Counted from the stretch's first letter, positions 1 to 10,064 are shown. The stretch is 64,000 nt of DNA from Tannerella forsythia (GCF_003860135.1 NZ_RQYN01000002.1:108399-172398); one strand, 5' to 3'. Notes: generated by a model not told the origin, from the letters alone. Made by a program: numbers and translations.

Positions 1-645
1 AATATCGATCATGAATTGACGACACAAGCCGAACATTTCATCCGCAAACATCCCGACGACGAGGCTTCGGCCGTTCTGATACAGGAATACTTCCTCGATC
101 CCGAAAATCCGCTTCCCGCCGAGACACTGATTAACATACTCGATGCGAAACTAAACGATTCGTATATCGTCAAAAACCTTAAGGCTTACTGTCAGAGAGC
201 GAAACAAACGATCGTCGGAGCACAGGCTCCCGATTTCGAGATAACCAACATCTACGGAACTCCCTATACGCGTCATTCGTTTGCCGGCAAGTATTGCGTG
301 CTTGCTTTCACCGCTACGTGGTGCGACTTGTGCCAAATCGAAAACATGCTGCTGGACAAGATTGCCCAAGCCTCCCGTCCCGAATCACTCGATATCATGC
401 TCATCAGTCTCGACGAAGACCCGCAGAAGGTTCGCGATTTTATCAAAAACCAGACCATACGCTGGAACATTTGTACCGACTCGGCCGGACAAGCCATCCA
501 CTTGTTGGAGGCTTACAACATCAGCTCGCTTCCCCGCTGTTTCGTGCTTGATAAGAACGGAACGATTGTTCTGAAAACGGATAACGGCATCGAGCTGAAA
601 CAAAGCCTCGAAACTTTGGGAGTTATTCCCAATGGCGAAAAATAA
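1..645 (+). CDS. Thioredoxin-like (TlpA/redoxin) protein, 5'-truncated by window
   Basis: The frame is open from base 1, so the true start is outside the window; the TTG at 16 is probably an internal codon. The last ~140 residues form a redoxin/TlpA fold: an APDFEITNIYG entry motif, then the active-site segment TATWCDLC with cysteine codons at 322 and 331 (CxxC), then a cis-Pro region SSLPRCFVLDKNG. Family members reduce or exchange disulfides outside the cytoplasm, and Bacteroidales often fuse them to an N-terminal DUF-type domain, as the preceding helical segment suggests. The active-site pair DL between the cysteines is not the usual GP/PP/EP. It ends 24 bp before cobU, with no functional link apparent. 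The redox partner cannot be read from this fragment. Confidence 0.8.
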   Translation, partial: NIDHELTTQAEHFIRKHPDDEASAVLIQEYFLDPENPLPAETLINILDAKLNDSYIVKNLKAYCQRAKQTIVGAQAPDFEITNIYGTPYTRHSFAGKYCVLAFTATWCDLCQIENMLLDKIAQASRPESLDIMLISLDEDPQKVRDFIKNQTIRWNICTDSAGQAIHLLEAYNISSLPRCFVLDKNGTIVLKTDNGIELKQSLETLGVIPNGEK

Positions 646-669
646 ATACAAAACAAGGCACTTCGAGCG

Positions 670-1179
670 ATGAAACGAATTATTCTCATCACCGGCGGTC
701 AGCGTTCGGGAAAAAGCAGCTACGCCGAGCAGATGGCACTGTCATGGTCTGACCATCCGATTTACATGGCCACCGCGCGTGTATGGGACGACGAGTTCCG
801 CCAACGTGTCGAACGACATCAGGCTTCGCGCGGCACGCAATGGACGAATATCGAAGAAGAAAAAACATTGAGCCGGCACGATGTCACAGGACGCGTCGTG
901 GTGATCGACTGTGTTACGCTGTGGTGTACGAATTTCTTCTTCGACCTCCATGCCGACGTACAGCAAGCCTTGCAAGCCGTCAAAGACGAATTCGACCGGT
1001 TTACGGCACAAGACGCCACGTTCCTCTTCGTCACCAACGAAATCGGGCTGGGAGGCGTTTCCGAGAATGCTCTGCAACGCCAATTTACCGACCTCGAAGG
1101 ATGGACGAATCAGTACATCGCAGCCCGTGCCGACGAAGTCGTTCTGATGATCAGCGGCATCCCGGTAAAAATAAAATAA
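670..1179 (+). CDS. cobU: Adenosylcobinamide kinase / adenosylcobinamide-phosphate guanylyltransferase
   Basis: 169 residues, close to the usual ~170-180 for CobU. A P-loop (GGQRSGKS) lies at residues 9-16, and the ERHQASR segment near residue 45 carries the histidine that is guanylylated in the family. VVIDCVTLW and VTNEIGLGGV follow in the expected order. The enzyme phosphorylates adenosylcobinamide and then transfers GMP to give AdoCbi-GDP in the nucleotide-loop branch of cobalamin synthesis, in the cytosol. Partner genes (cobT, cobS, cobC) are not to the right; the next gene is on the opposite strand, so this is the last gene of its unit. No B12 riboswitch is visible in the short stretch upstream. 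Confidence 0.93.
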   Translation: MKRIILITGGQRSGKSSYAEQMALSWSDHPIYMATARVWDDEFRQRVERHQASRGTQWTNIEEEKTLSRHDVTGRVVVIDCVTLWCTNFFFDLHADVQQALQAVKDEFDRFTAQDATFLFVTNEIGLGGVSENALQRQFTDLEGWTNQYIAARADEVVLMISGIPVKIK

Positions 1180-1223
1180 GAGAGAGGCAGCCCGAGAAGC
1201 CGGAGATTCATCCCGGAAAGACG

Positions 1224-2147
1224 CTAAATTTGACTCTTTCTTAAGAGATTTTGCAAAGCCTTCTCTAATGTTTCATATTGAAAAAGATATCCTGAACGGA
1301 TCATTTTTTCTGAAGACACCCTACTGCCTTCCAACAAGATCGAAGCCCGCTGTCCGAAAAGCATGTTGATCATACATCGCGGAACAGGAGGCAACCACAA
1401 AGGTCGGCCAAGTACGCAGGCAAGCGCCCTGTTAAATGATCCGTTATTAACATGCTCCGGAGACACCGCATTGTAAACGCCTTTCATCGAAGAATGACGC
1501 AGGATGTGCAAGATGATTCCGCACAAATCATCCACATGAATCCACGGCATATATTGTTTTCCATTTCCCAGCGAAGCACCGAGGTAATTTTTGACCGGGC
1601 GAATCATCTTGGCTAAAGCACCTCCTTGTGCGGACAGTACCACTCCGATTCGTAAAACAACCGTCCGATCCGATACCCCTTGTACGGAAAATGCCTGAGC
1701 CGCCTGTTCCCAATCCTCGCATACATCGCTCAGAAAATCGCGAGCTCCTTTTTTATCGTCTTCGGAAAAGATACTTTCAGACGTTACCGTACCGTAAAAT
1801 CCGACGGCTGAGGCCGAAATAAAAGATTTGATTCGAATATCGTTCTTCTTCAACGCATCCAATATAAGCCTTGCCGAATCGACCCGACTCGATCGAATGA
1901 TATGCTTATACTGATCCGTCCACGGCTTATCTGCTATACCCGCACCGGCCAAATGAACGATATGTGACACCTCTTCAAAAGCCTTGGCGTCGATCCGTTT
2001 GCCGGCAATATCCCATTCATACTCATGATCGCTCCGTTTACAACGTGTTAAAAAGCGAGCAGAATAACCTTCCTGTACAAGCTTCTCTCCCAATACGCGC
2101 GCAATCATTCCGTTTGCTCCCGTAATCAAAACGATTTCTTGTCGCAT
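1224..2147 (-). CDS. NAD(P)-dependent epimerase, TIGR01777 (YfcH/SDR39U1) family
   Basis: Begins with a Rossmann nucleotide-binding motif, VLITGANGMIARVLG, only six residues in when the ATG at 2147 is used. An upstream in-frame ATG at 2192 would add 15 unlikely residues (MLLGVSGRLTCC), so 2147 is preferred. Later landmarks are VHLAGAGIADKPW, the SASAVGFYG strand with its Tyr, and ALGRPLWLPPVP-like sequence near the C-terminus, which is typical of this extended SDR subfamily. The length (307 aa) fits. Substrates of the family are poorly known, so no pathway is assigned. It is convergent with cobU, and the space behind its start contains the first tandem array. Confidence 0.85.
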   Translation of the reverse strand: MRQEIVLITGANGMIARVLGEKLVQEGYSARFLTRCKRSDHEYEWDIAGKRIDAKAFEEVSHIVHLAGAGIADKPWTDQYKHIIRSSRVDSARLILDALKKNDIRIKSFISASAVGFYGTVTSESIFSEDDKKGARDFLSDVCEDWEQAAQAFSVQGVSDRTVVLRIGVVLSAQGGALAKMIRPVKNYLGASLGNGKQYMPWIHVDDLCGIILHILRHSSMKGVYNAVSPEHVNNGSFNRALACVLGRPLWLPPVPRCMINMLFGQRASILLEGSRVSSEKMIRSGYLFQYETLEKALQNLLRKSQI

Positions 2148-2519
2148 AACAAAATCACAACAGGTTAATCGGCCGGATACTCCAAGCAACAAATACTGTC
2201 GCCCCGTTTTGGCAATCCTAAAAGCCTGTGAGTCGCTCTATCCGCACGCATACACCAATCCATACTTGCCGCTGCGTGCAGATGGTTTATATCTGTAGAA
2301 TGGTAAATAATCATGTTACTGTTGACCATACTATTTTTTCATTTCTGTTTTATTTTAACTGGATACCAAAATTACATCTTTTATTGATTCAAGAAAAGAT
2401 ACTGGCACAAGAATCATTTCATGATCAGGTAAAGCACTCAATCGAAGCAGGATGATCAATGATTGAAAAACTTTTATCGCACTACAATAAAATAAAAACA
2501 TTCTTTCTCCCTCTATCAT

Positions 2520-2848
2520 AAGGAAACATTCCTTCACCTTAAGGAAGCATTCCTTCATCTTAAGGAAACAATCCTTCACCTTAAGGAAATGCTCCTTCAT
2601 CTTAAGGAAACATTCCTTCACCTTAAGGAAGCATTCCTTCATCTTAAGGAAACATTCCTTCACCTTAAGGAAGCATCCTTCATCTTAAGGAAACGTTCCT
2701 TCACCTTAAGGAAACGTTCCTTCACCTTAAGGAAACGTTCCTTCACCTTAAGGAAACATTCCTTCATCTTAAGGAAACATTCCTTCATCTTAAGGAAGCA
2801 TCCTTCATCTTAAGGAAACGTTCCTTCATCTTAAGGAAGCATCCTTCA
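2520..2848. repeat. Tandem array 1: 16 units of 21 bp (two of 20 bp)
   Basis: Unit starts, counted by the AAGGAA hexamer, fall at 2520, 2541, 2562, 2583, 2604, 2625, 2646, 2667, 2687, 2708, 2729, 2750, 2771, 2792, 2812 and 2833. Each unit is AAGGAA, 2-3 variable bases, TTCCTT (or ATCCTT/CTCCTT), CAC or CAT, CTT. The hexamers AAGGAA and TTCCTT form an inverted repeat inside the unit, and TTCCTT with the next AAGGAA forms another, with CTTAAG at the junction. The variable centre reads ACA, GCA, ACG, ATG and so on. The two short units both carry GCATCCTT. No spacers and no cas genes are present. The array ends ~138 bp before the ATG at 2986. Bases 2148-2519 hold nothing recognisable. Confidence 0.95.
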
Positions 2849-2985
2849 AGTAAAAAAAAACGGATTTTCGGACAACAAAACAAACGGTTCGCATGTTATT
2901 ATTATAGCGGTGAGACAAACAGGGATGGCATCGTGCCGCTACTTCCGATATCATCCCACAGTATTAACAAAAAAAGCAAATGGAT

Positions 2986-3309
2986 ATGGCAACAAAATCG
3001 ACCAAATCGTATGCCGAACAGTTGAATCGGACGAAGGTGATGCTGGATGGATTGCGTGCCAATGCCGCCACGATTCAGAAGCGAGGGCTTGACGATGTTT
3101 TTTTCGACCGGTTGCAGAAAGGGCTTGAACGTTCCGTTGCCCTGAACACCGAACAGGAGAAATTAAAAGCCGATCTGAAAATCAAGACCGATGAACTGAC
3201 GAACGAAATGGATGTGCTGGCTAAATTGTATGCCGAGGCAAAAAAGTTAGTCAAGATTGAGTTTCCGCAAGAGCAATGGGTTGAGTTCGGCCTGGCTGAC
3301 AAGCGGTAA
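2986..3309 (+). CDS. Small helical protein of unknown function, downstream of array 1
   Basis: 107 residues from the ATG at 2986; a nearby ATG at 2980 would add two residues. The protein is lysine/glutamate-rich with heptad-like hydrophobic spacing from about residue 15 to 90 (AEQLNRTKVMLDG, EQEKLKADLKIKTDELTNEM), so it is predicted to be an all-alpha coiled coil or small bundle. It has no signal peptide and no membrane segment and is probably cytosolic. I do not recognise a catalytic motif. It seems to belong to a hypothetical family common in Bacteroidales (recollection, not verified). Its only striking neighbour is the 21-bp array just upstream. No Shine-Dalgarno sequence is seen (AAAAAGCAA before the start). 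Confidence 0.75.
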   Translation: MATKSTKSYAEQLNRTKVMLDGLRANAATIQKRGLDDVFFDRLQKGLERSVALNTEQEKLKADLKIKTDELTNEMDVLAKLYAEAKKLVKIEFPQEQWVEFGLADKR

Positions 3310-3338
3310 TTTCCGGAAAGGAAAATGAAACGGAACGG

Positions 3339-3367
3339 CTGCCGGGGTTGTTGATCAGCTCCGGCAG
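3339..3367 (+). terminator. GC hairpin after the small helical gene, no T-run
   Basis: CTGCCGG at 3339-3345 pairs with CCGGCAG at 3361-3367 across a 15-nt loop, 30 bp after the stop of the small gene. There is no T-tract, so it may stabilise an mRNA end or act as a weak terminator. Confidence 0.35.
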
Positions 3368-3436
3368 TATGATTTAGCCCAAACAGCTGAAGCATCAACA
3401 AGCCGGAAAAGGGAAAATATTTTTTTAAAAGGATTG

Positions 3437-3507
3437 TTGTCTCACCAAGATTCGAACTTGGACAAACAGAACCAAAACCTGTTGTGCTACCATTACACCA
3501 TGAGACA
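3437..3507 (-). tRNA. tRNA-Gln (anticodon TTG)
   Basis: The complement folds as a 71-nt cloverleaf. The acceptor arms are TGTCTCA/TGAGACA with discriminator A. A D-arm contains AATGGTAGC. The anticodon stem is ACAGG/TCTGT with loop TTTTGGT, giving anticodon TTG. The T-arm is CCAAG-TTCGAAT-CTTGG. CCA is not encoded. It lies 72 bp downstream of tyrS on the same strand but has its own promoter in the gap. Confidence 0.96.
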
Positions 3508-3532
3508 AACGAAACATTCGGTAAAAACGCTG

Positions 3533-3563
3533 CAAAAGTATAAGAAATCTCTCGTATTTGCAA
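3533..3563 (-). promoter_or_regulatory. Bacteroidetes-type promoter for tRNA-Gln
   Basis: On the minus strand, TTG (complement of 3561-3563) is followed after 20 bp by TACTTTTG (complement of 3533-3540), matching the TTTG/TAnnTTTG consensus. The start site would be ~15-20 bp before the tRNA. Confidence 0.75.
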
Positions 3564-3579
3564 CTTTTTTCCCGAAAAA

Positions 3580-4872
3580 CTATTTTGCGATCAGTAAAAA
3601 GTAATTCTTCTTGCCGCGCTGCACGAGTAAATATTTTCCGTTCAGCAACGCACCGGTGTCGAGTGTCGCATCAAACTCGTTCAGTTTCTCTTTGTTGATG
3701 CTTACGCCACCGTTCTGTACCATCTTGCGCATCTCGCCTTTCGAAGGGAATACGGCGGCTTTCTCGGTGCAGAGATCGACGGCTTTGATGCCGGTAGCCA
3801 GCTCGTCGCGCGAAATTTCAAACTGCGGTACGCCTTCGAAGACGGAGAGCAGCGTCTCCTCATCGATCTTTTTAAGCGTCTCGGAAGTGGCTTGACCGAA
3901 CAGAATATGAGAAGCTTCGACTGCCATTTCGTAATCTTCGGCCGAGTGTACCATGGTCGTGATCTCCTGTGCCAGACGTTTCTGTAAAGGACGCAGATGA
4001 GGAGCGGCCACCTGTTCCTGTTCGAGTGCTCCGATTTCTTCGCGGCTCAGCGCCGTGAAAATCTTGATATATTTGGCAGCGTCGGCATCGCTTACGTTGA
4101 GCCAAAACTGATAGAACTTATACGGCGAAGTGTAATTCGGTGCCAGCCATACGTTGCCCGTCTCCGTCTTGCCGAACTTCCCACCGTCTGCCTTCGTGAT
4201 GAGCGGACACGTAAGCGCATACGCCTCACCGTTCAGCTCGCGACGGATCAACTCGGTGCCCGTTGTGATATTGCCCCACTGATCGCTTCCTCCCATCTGA
4301 AGTTTGCAGTTCTCGTGCTGATAAAGATACATAAAATCGTAGCCCTGCAAAAGCTGGTAGGAAAACTCGGTGAACGACATCCCCACATTCGAATCGGCAC
4401 TCAGGCGTTTCTTTACCGAATCCTTCGCCATCATGTAATTGACCGTGATATGCTTGCCGATGTCGCGAATAAAATTCAGAAATGTATAGTCCTTCATCCA
4501 GTCGTAATTGTTCACGAGCTTAGCCGCATTCGGAGCGTCGGAATCGAAATCGAGGAATTTGGCCAACTGTTTTTGGATACATTCCTGATTGTGCCGGAGC
4601 GTTTCCTCGTCGAGCAGGTTTCGCTCGGCCGATTTCATCGAGGGATCGCCGATCATCCCCGTCGCACCGCCCACCAACGCAATCGGACGATGTCCCGCGC
4701 GCTGGAAATGCCGAAGCATCATTACACCGACCAGATGCCCGATATGCAGCGAATCGGCTGTCGGGTCTATTCCTACATACGCGGACGTCATCCCTTGCCG
4801 CAAACACTCTTCCGTTCCGGGCATCATGTCATGCACCATACCCCGCCATTTCAGTTCTTCAATAAAATCCAT
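3580..4872 (-). CDS. tyrS: Tyrosyl-tRNA synthetase
   Basis: 430 residues, the normal size for a bacterial TyrRS. Class I signature HIGH lies at residues 43-46 (DSLHIGHL), and the second signature appears as KFGKTETG in place of KMSKS, a variant typical of bacterial TyrRS. The tyrosine/ATP pocket [10 protein letters not shown] and [10 protein letters not shown] are present. A C-terminal S4-like RNA-binding domain (residues ~365-430, [17 protein letters not shown] onward) binds the tRNA arm. It charges tRNA-Tyr in the cytosol. It is transcribed divergently from the GH123-type gene. Confidence 0.97.
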   Translation of the reverse strand: MDFIEELKWRGMVHDMMPGTEECLRQGMTSAYVGIDPTADSLHIGHLVGVMMLRHFQRAGHRPIALVGGATGMIGDPSMKSAERNLLDEETLRHNQECIQKQLAKFLDFDSDAPNAAKLVNNYDWMKDYTFLNFIRDIGKHITVNYMMAKDSVKKRLSADSNVGMSFTEFSYQLLQGYDFMYLYQHENCKLQMGGSDQWGNITTGTELIRRELNGEAYALTCPLITKADGGKFGKTETGNVWLAPNYTSPYKFYQFWLNVSDADAAKYIKIFTALSREEIGALEQEQVAAPHLRPLQKRLAQEITTMVHSAEDYEMAVEASHILFGQATSETLKKIDEETLLSVFEGVPQFEISRDELATGIKAVDLCTEKAAVFPSKGEMRKMVQNGGVSINKEKLNEFDATLDTGALLNGKYLLVQRGKKNYFLLIAK

Positions 4873-4905
4873 CGTTTTATAGCTATTGTGTATTTTTTAG
4901 TCGCG

Positions 4906-4913
4906 CAAAGGTA
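4906..4913 (-). promoter_or_regulatory. -7 element for tyrS
   Basis: The complement reads TACCTTTG, 33 bp before the tyrS ATG, a full match to TAnnTTTG. No clear -33 TTTG is found at the expected distance. Confidence 0.55.
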
Positions 4914-4967
4914 GTTATTTTTTTAGGTTCATACTTGGCGTGAACGCATGAAAAACCGATTCGGCAC

Positions 4968-4998
4968 TTGGTCGCCCACAAAACTCTTTCTATCTTTA
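4968..4998 (+). promoter_or_regulatory. Promoter for the GH123-type gene
   Basis: TTG at 4968-4970, a 20-bp gap, then TATCTTTA at 4991-4998. This predicts a ~25-nt leader before the ATG at 5030. It is back to back with the tyrS promoter. Confidence 0.6.
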
Positions 4999-5029
4999 CC
5001 GAATATTAATCTTTTCATGATAAATAACG

Positions 5030-6793
5030 ATGAAACAAACATTCCTTCTTGTAGCGCTTTGTCTATCCGGAGCGCTTTGTTCCGCACAAACGCCTTATCC
5101 GTTGAGCGAATACAACGAACTGACCGATCTCCGTCCCCCCGTCGATGAGGGCCATTGGTCGAAAGTGCCTGCCACGCCTCCATTGCGTTGGGGAAGTACG
5201 GATATACGTTACACGAAACACGACGTCCCTGCCATCTCACATCTTCCGATCTGGAAAGCTACGGCATGGAAAGGCGAACGTGTCAACGCGCAAGCCGTTT
5301 TATGGACGAGAAACTTTCACGACAACGTCGGATTGGAAGTAAGCGAATTACGCAACGGCAGCTCGGTGATTCCCGCCGAAGCCGTACAATCGGCTTTCGT
5401 CCGTTATGTGATGACCGACGAGTTGAACAAAGACGGAAAAGGCGGATGCGGCCAACGTCCCAACAAAGCCGAGTGGGATTCCTCGCTCGTGGCCGATGTG
5501 CTCGACCCAGCCGCACGTCTTAGCATCGATGCCTGCACGACACAGCCCATCTGGCTTACGATCAGCATTCCTTCGGACGCACGTCCGGGCGTCTACAAAG
5601 GCACATTGACTGTCTCCGCCGACGATATGACGGCACAAGAACTGCCGTTCGAAATCAACGTACTCGACCGTACGCTTCCCTCGGCCAAAGACTGGGCGTT
5701 CCATCTCGATCTGTGGCAGAATCCCTATGCCGTAGCACGCTATTATCAGGTTCCTCTCTGGAGTCAGGCACACTTCGATGCCATGCGCCCGGCCATGAAA
5801 TTGTTGGCCGACGCCGGACAGAAAGTCATTACGGCCTCCATCATGCACAAGCCTTGGAACGGACAGACGGAAGATGCCTTCGACAGTATGATCGCTAAGA
5901 CAAAAAGAATCGACGGCACATGGTCGTACGACTATACGGTTTTCGACAAATGGGTGGAATTTATGATGAACGAAATCGGCATCGACCGCCAGATCAATTG
6001 CTACACCATGATACCGTGGGCGCTCCGTTTCGATTACTTCGATCAGGCTACCGGACGGATCCTGTTTATCGAAGCCAAACCGGGCGAACCGGCTTACAAC
6101 GAATATTGGGGTGCCTTTTTGAAAGATTTCGCCGCTCACCTGCGTGCCAAAGGATGGTTCGAAAAGACCACCATCGCCATGGACGAACGTGGCCTCGACG
6201 CGATGCAGGAAGCCATCAAGGTGATCCGCAAGGCAGATCCGGACTACAAAATCTCTTTGGCCGGCAATTACCACAGCGAAATAGAGCATGAGTTGCACGA
6301 TCTTTGTCTGGCCTATACGCACACCTTCCCTGACGAAGTCAAAGCCGCACGGCAAAAGGCCGGTAAGGTGAGCACCGTCTACACCTGCTGTGCCGAAGCC
6401 CGTCCGAATACGTTCACGTTTTCTCCACCCTACGAAGCGACATGGATCGGATGGCATGTCATGGCCGGAAACTACGACGGCTACCTGCGCTGGGCCTATA
6501 ACAGCTGGACAGCCGATCCGTTGCGCGATTCGCGCTTCCGCTCATGGGCCGCAGGCGATTGCTACCTGATCTATCCGGGAGCACGTAGCAGCATCCGCAT
6601 GGAACGGCTGATCGAAGGTATTCAGGACGCGGAAAAGATACGTCTTTTGCGCGAGGAGTTTACACGCAAGAAAGCCAACGGAAAACTACGGAAGCTGAAT
6701 CGTATCGTGTCGGAGTTCTCGTCCGAAGGCATGTTACGCCCCGATCCGGCCACTCGATTAAAAAATGCCCGAGAAGCGCTGAACAGATTCTAA
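5030..6793 (+). CDS. Secreted GH123-like (DUF4091) beta-N-acetylgalactosaminidase-type glycosidase
   Basis: 587 residues with a clear signal peptide (MKQTFLLVALCLSGALCSAQ), so it is exported to the periplasm or surface. After an N-terminal beta-sandwich (~25-215, including YKGTLTVSADD and FEINVLDRTLP) comes a TIM-barrel-like region with IAMDERGLDAM; D385-E386 matches the adjacent Asp-Glu pair used in substrate-assisted catalysis by GH123 enzymes. Other landmarks are LDLWQNPYAVARYY, WIGWHVMAGNYDGYLRWAYNSW and IRMERLIEGIQDAEKI, a typical ending for this family. Characterised GH123 members remove terminal GalNAc from glycosphingolipid-type glycans; the true substrate here is inferred. It stands alone behind its own promoter and is convergent with der (2-bp gap). 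Confidence 0.85.
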   Translation: MKQTFLLVALCLSGALCSAQTPYPLSEYNELTDLRPPVDEGHWSKVPATPPLRWGSTDIRYTKHDVPAISHLPIWKATAWKGERVNAQAVLWTRNFHDNVGLEVSELRNGSSVIPAEAVQSAFVRYVMTDELNKDGKGGCGQRPNKAEWDSSLVADVLDPAARLSIDACTTQPIWLTISIPSDARPGVYKGTLTVSADDMTAQELPFEINVLDRTLPSAKDWAFHLDLWQNPYAVARYYQVPLWSQAHFDAMRPAMKLLADAGQKVITASIMHKPWNGQTEDAFDSMIAKTKRIDGTWSYDYTVFDKWVEFMMNEIGIDRQINCYTMIPWALRFDYFDQATGRILFIEAKPGEPAYNEYWGAFLKDFAAHLRAKGWFEKTTIAMDERGLDAMQEAIKVIRKADPDYKISLAGNYHSEIEHELHDLCLAYTHTFPDEVKAARQKAGKVSTVYTCCAEARPNTFTFSPPYEATWIGWHVMAGNYDGYLRWAYNSWTADPLRDSRFRSWAAGDCYLIYPGARSSIRMERLIEGIQDAEKIRLLREEFTRKKANGKLRKLNRIVSEFSSEGMLRPDPATRLKNAREALNRF

Positions 6794-6795
6794 GC

Positions 6796-8109
6796 TTATT
6801 TCTCTCGGATAAATACCTGAATCGGTGTACCGAGAAAATCCCAGTGCTCGCGTAATTTATTTTCGAGAAAACGCTTGTAAGGCTCTTTTACCCACTGCGG
6901 CAGATTGCAGAAAAACGCAAACGACGGAACACTGCCTGCCGGCAGTTGGGTAACATATTTAATTTTGATGTATTTCCCTTTCCACGCGGGAGGAGGAGTC
7001 TTTTCAATAATCGGAAGCATCGTCTCGTTCAGTTTGCGGGTCGGCACACGCCGGCGGCGATTATCATACACCGCCTTAGCCGTCTCGAGCACTTTCAAAA
7101 TACGCTGCTTCGTGAGCGCAGAAATAAACAGAATGGGGAAGTCGGTAAACGGGGCCATCCGCTCGCGAATCGCACGTTCATACGTCTTGATGACAGCCGT
7201 GCTCTTATCCTCCACAAGATCCCACTTGTTTACACAAACAATCAGCCCTTTCTTATTCTTCTGGATAATGGAAAAAATATTCAAGTCCTGGCTCTCGATC
7301 CCGCGTGTCGCATCGAGCATTAACACACAGACGTCGGAATTTTCGATGGCACGGATGGAACGAATGACCGAATAATATTCAAGGTCTTCATTCACTTTTC
7401 CTCTCTTACGGATACCCGCCGTATCGACCAGATAAAAGTCAAGACCGAACTTATTGTATCGCGTATAAATCGAATCGCGTGTCGTGCCCGCGATATCGGT
7501 GACGATATGACGATCCTCGCCGATAAACGCATTGATCAGCGATGATTTTCCCGCATTCGGACGTCCCACGACGGCAATTCGCGGCAACGCCTCTTCCAGC
7601 ATCTCCGGAGCTTCAGAAGGTAGCAGCTCAATGATACGATCCAACAGATCGCCTGTGTACGAACCGTTCATCGCCGAGATACAATACGGATCACCCAGTC
7701 CGAAACGGTAAAATTCGGCTGCCACCGCATGCCAGTCGTAAGTGTCGGCCTTATTCGGCACAAGCACCACCGGCTTCTTGCTGCGACGCAGGATATGAGC
7801 AACCTCATCGTCGAGATCGGTCATGCCGTTTTGCACATCGACGACGAAAAGAATCACATCCGCCTCCTCGATCGCGATCTGCACCTGCTTGTTAATCTCT
7901 CCTTCGAAAACGTCTTCGGAGTTAACAACCCAGCCGCCCGTATCGATAATCGAAAATTCGCGCCCTGTCCATTCCACTTTCCCGTACTGACGGTCACGCG
8001 TCGTTCCCGCTTCCTCATTGACGATCGCCTGACGCGACTGCGTCAAGCGGTTAAACAGGGTAGACTTGCCGACATTCGGCCGTCCGACGATTGCTACCAC
8101 ATTTCCCAT
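6796..8109 (-). CDS. der: Ribosome-assembly GTPase Der (EngA)
   Basis: Tandem GTPase domains: G1 motifs GRPNVGKS (residues 8-15) and GRPNAGKS (~182), each with DTGG/DTAG and NKAD/NKWD motifs, then a C-terminal KH-like domain. The double-GTPase plan is unique to Der, which acts in 50S subunit maturation. The frame extends upstream to 8205, but the ATG at 8109 gives the standard [12 protein letters not shown] start and 437 residues, so it is chosen. It is last in the minus-strand yceD-rpmF-fabH-era-der cluster, 76 bp after era. Confidence 0.96.
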   Translation of the reverse strand: MGNVVAIVGRPNVGKSTLFNRLTQSRQAIVNEEAGTTRDRQYGKVEWTGREFSIIDTGGWVVNSEDVFEGEINKQVQIAIEEADVILFVVDVQNGMTDLDDEVAHILRRSKKPVVLVPNKADTYDWHAVAAEFYRFGLGDPYCISAMNGSYTGDLLDRIIELLPSEAPEMLEEALPRIAVVGRPNAGKSSLINAFIGEDRHIVTDIAGTTRDSIYTRYNKFGLDFYLVDTAGIRKRGKVNEDLEYYSVIRSIRAIENSDVCVLMLDATRGIESQDLNIFSIIQKNKKGLIVCVNKWDLVEDKSTAVIKTYERAIRERMAPFTDFPILFISALTKQRILKVLETAKAVYDNRRRRVPTRKLNETMLPIIEKTPPPAWKGKYIKIKYVTQLPAGSVPSFAFFCNLPQWVKEPYKRFLENKLREHWDFLGTPIQVFIREK

Positions 8110-8185
8110 ATCCTTTTTTGATTTACATGTTTCGTAATTACGAGCCGGAAGAAACAAAGGAGCGCATCTGCTGCGCCCCACAATG

Positions 8186-9079
8186 TTAATCCAGCTTATA
8201 GCCAAATGATTTCAGCAAATTGTCACGATTGCGCCAGTCCGACACCACCTTGACAAACAACTCGAGAAAAATCTTCTTCTCGAAAAATCGCTCCATATCT
8301 TTGCGCGCCATCATACCGACTTTCTTCAGCGCCTGCCCGCCATGTCCGATGATGATGCCTTTCTGCGTTTCACGCTCGACAATAATCAGTGCCTTGATAT
8401 GCACACGCGTCGGCTCTTCGATAAACTGCTCCACAGCGACCTCCGTAGCATACGGAATCTCTTTCTGATAATAAAGCAATATCTTCTCACGGATAATCTC
8501 CGTGACAAAAAAACGCGCCGGACGGTCGGTCAACGCATCTTTTTCAAAATAAGGCGGAGAGTCGGGAATCAATTCCCGGATACGCTTCTTCAACGGCTCG
8601 ATATTGAACTTCGATGTAGCCGATATCGGAATAATCTCCGCCTCGGGCAACAACGTATGCCACTCTTCCACCAAGGCCTCCAGCTTCGGCTGATCGGCCA
8701 AATCAATTTTATTAATCAGGAGCAGGACAGGACATTTCGCCTGTCGTACCCGTTGCAGGAAATCGTCGTTCTTATCGGTCTTCTCGATTACATCAGTCAC
8801 ATAAAGCAAGACATCCGCATCGCCCAAGGCCGATTCCGACGATTCCCGCATCGTCTCCTGCAATTTATAGTTAGGACGCAAGACTCCGGGCGTATCCGAA
8901 TAGACAATCTGCATATCGTCGGTATTGACAATCCCCAAAATACGATGACGCGTTGTTTGCGCCTTCGACGTGATAATCGATATGCGTTCACCCACCAACT
9001 GATTCATCAGGGTGGATTTGCCAACATTCGGATTCCCGATGATATTGACAAAGCCGGACTTATGCTTCCGATCCGTCAT
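8186..9079 (-). CDS. era: GTPase Era
   Basis: 297 residues. The N-terminal GTPase domain has GNPNVGKS (15-22), DTPG and NKID. The C-terminal KH domain carries [13 protein letters not shown], which binds 16S rRNA near its 3' end in 30S maturation. The start overlaps the fabH 3' end by 20 bp (9060-9079), indicating co-transcription and probably coupled translation. Confidence 0.97.
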   Translation of the reverse strand: MTDRKHKSGFVNIIGNPNVGKSTLMNQLVGERISIITSKAQTTRHRILGIVNTDDMQIVYSDTPGVLRPNYKLQETMRESSESALGDADVLLYVTDVIEKTDKNDDFLQRVRQAKCPVLLLINKIDLADQPKLEALVEEWHTLLPEAEIIPISATSKFNIEPLKKRIRELIPDSPPYFEKDALTDRPARFFVTEIIREKILLYYQKEIPYATEVAVEQFIEEPTRVHIKALIIVERETQKGIIIGHGGQALKKVGMMARKDMERFFEKKIFLELFVKVVSDWRNRDNLLKSFGYKLD

Positions 9080-10064
9080 AGGCCCACTTCACATAATTGG
9101 CGCCCCATGTCCAACCGGCCCCAAAAGCGGCCAGTACCAAGTTATCTCCCTTTTTCAGGTTCTTCTCCCATTCCCAGAGGCATAACGGAATCGTTGCCGA
9201 ACTGGTATTACCATATTTCCGAATGTTCACCATCACCTTTGAGTCGTCGACTCCCAAACGGCGCGCCGCCGCATCGATGATGCGCAGATTGGCCTGATGC
9301 GGGACAATCCAATGAATATCGTTCTTCGTCAATCCGTTTCGTTTGACAATTTCTTCCGCCACATCGGCCATATCGGTAACGGCACGCTTAAATACAGCCT
9401 GCCCCTCCTGATAGACAAAATGTTCACGGTTATCAATCGTCTCGTACGAAGGCATCCGCACAGACCCACCGGCCTTCATAATCAAATGAGATTTTCCGGT
9501 ACCTTCGGTACGAAGAATCGTATCCAGAACCCCATAATCTTCGCAGGTTGGTTCTAAAAGAGCCACCCCACAACCATCGCCGAAGAGCGGACACGTTGTT
9601 CGGTCTTCATAGTTGGTAATGGCCGACATCTTCTCACTCGAAACAACCAGCATGCGCTTGTAGCGTCCCGAACGGATGAAATTCGAGGCAGTCTCCAATG
9701 CATAAACAAATCCTGCACAGGCAGCCTGTATATCAAAGGCAAATGCATTTTTGCAACCTGATTCATACGCAATGATAGAGGCTGTACTCGGGAAATGATA
9801 GTCGGCCGTCGACGTCGAACATATAATTCCGTCTATGGTTTCCGGATCAATTCCTTTCTTGCGGATGAGTCGACCGACAGCTTGTGCTCCCATATAAGCA
9901 GCTCCTAATTCGGGGTCTTTCAAAATACGTCTCTCCTTGATTCCGACCCGTGTCATGATCCATTCATCAGTCGTATCGACCATTTTTGACAAATCGGCAT
10001 TTGTCAACACATCGTCCGGAACATATCCGTCGACCCCTGTAATCACTGCATTTATCTTGTCCAT
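9060..10064 (-). CDS. fabH: Beta-ketoacyl-ACP synthase III
   Basis: 334 residues. The catalytic triad can be placed: Cys116 in QAACAGFVY, His in VPHQANLRI and Asn in [10 protein letters not shown]. It condenses an acyl-CoA primer with malonyl-ACP to start fatty-acid synthesis in the cytosol. It follows rpmF with a hairpin in between and overlaps era. No plsX is present between rpmF and fabH in this cluster. Confidence 0.96.
   Translation of the reverse strand: MDKINAVITGVDGYVPDDVLTNADLSKMVDTTDEWIMTRVGIKERRILKDPELGAAYMGAQAVGRLIRKKGIDPETIDGIICSTSTADYHFPSTASIIAYESGCKNAFAFDIQAACAGFVYALETASNFIRSGRYKRMLVVSSEKMSAITNYEDRTTCPLFGDGCGVALLEPTCEDYGVLDTILRTEGTGKSHLIMKAGGSVRMPSYETIDNREHFVYQEGQAVFKRAVTDMADVAEEIVKRNGLTKNDIHWIVPHQANLRIIDAAARRLGVDDSKVMVNIRKYGNTSSATIPLCLWEWEKNLKKGDNLVLAAFGAGWTWGANYVKWAYDGSEA

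Noticed and set aside
1180..1223. Remnant of a cobT or other cobalamin gene after cobU
   Set aside because: Only 44 bp lie between cobU and the convergent epimerase gene, and no coding similarity is visible.
2228..2455. A 75-codon frame between the epimerase and array 1
   Set aside because: No promoter or ribosome site, low-complexity His/Cys start, and no resemblance to known proteins.
2589..2813. Open frame with FTLRKRS-type repeats inside array 1
   Set aside because: It is a by-product of a 21-bp unit; the 20-bp units shift the frame and no start signal is present.
3075..3563. A 162-codon minus-strand frame covering tRNA-Gln
   Set aside because: It overlaps both a confident tRNA and the small helical gene on the other strand.
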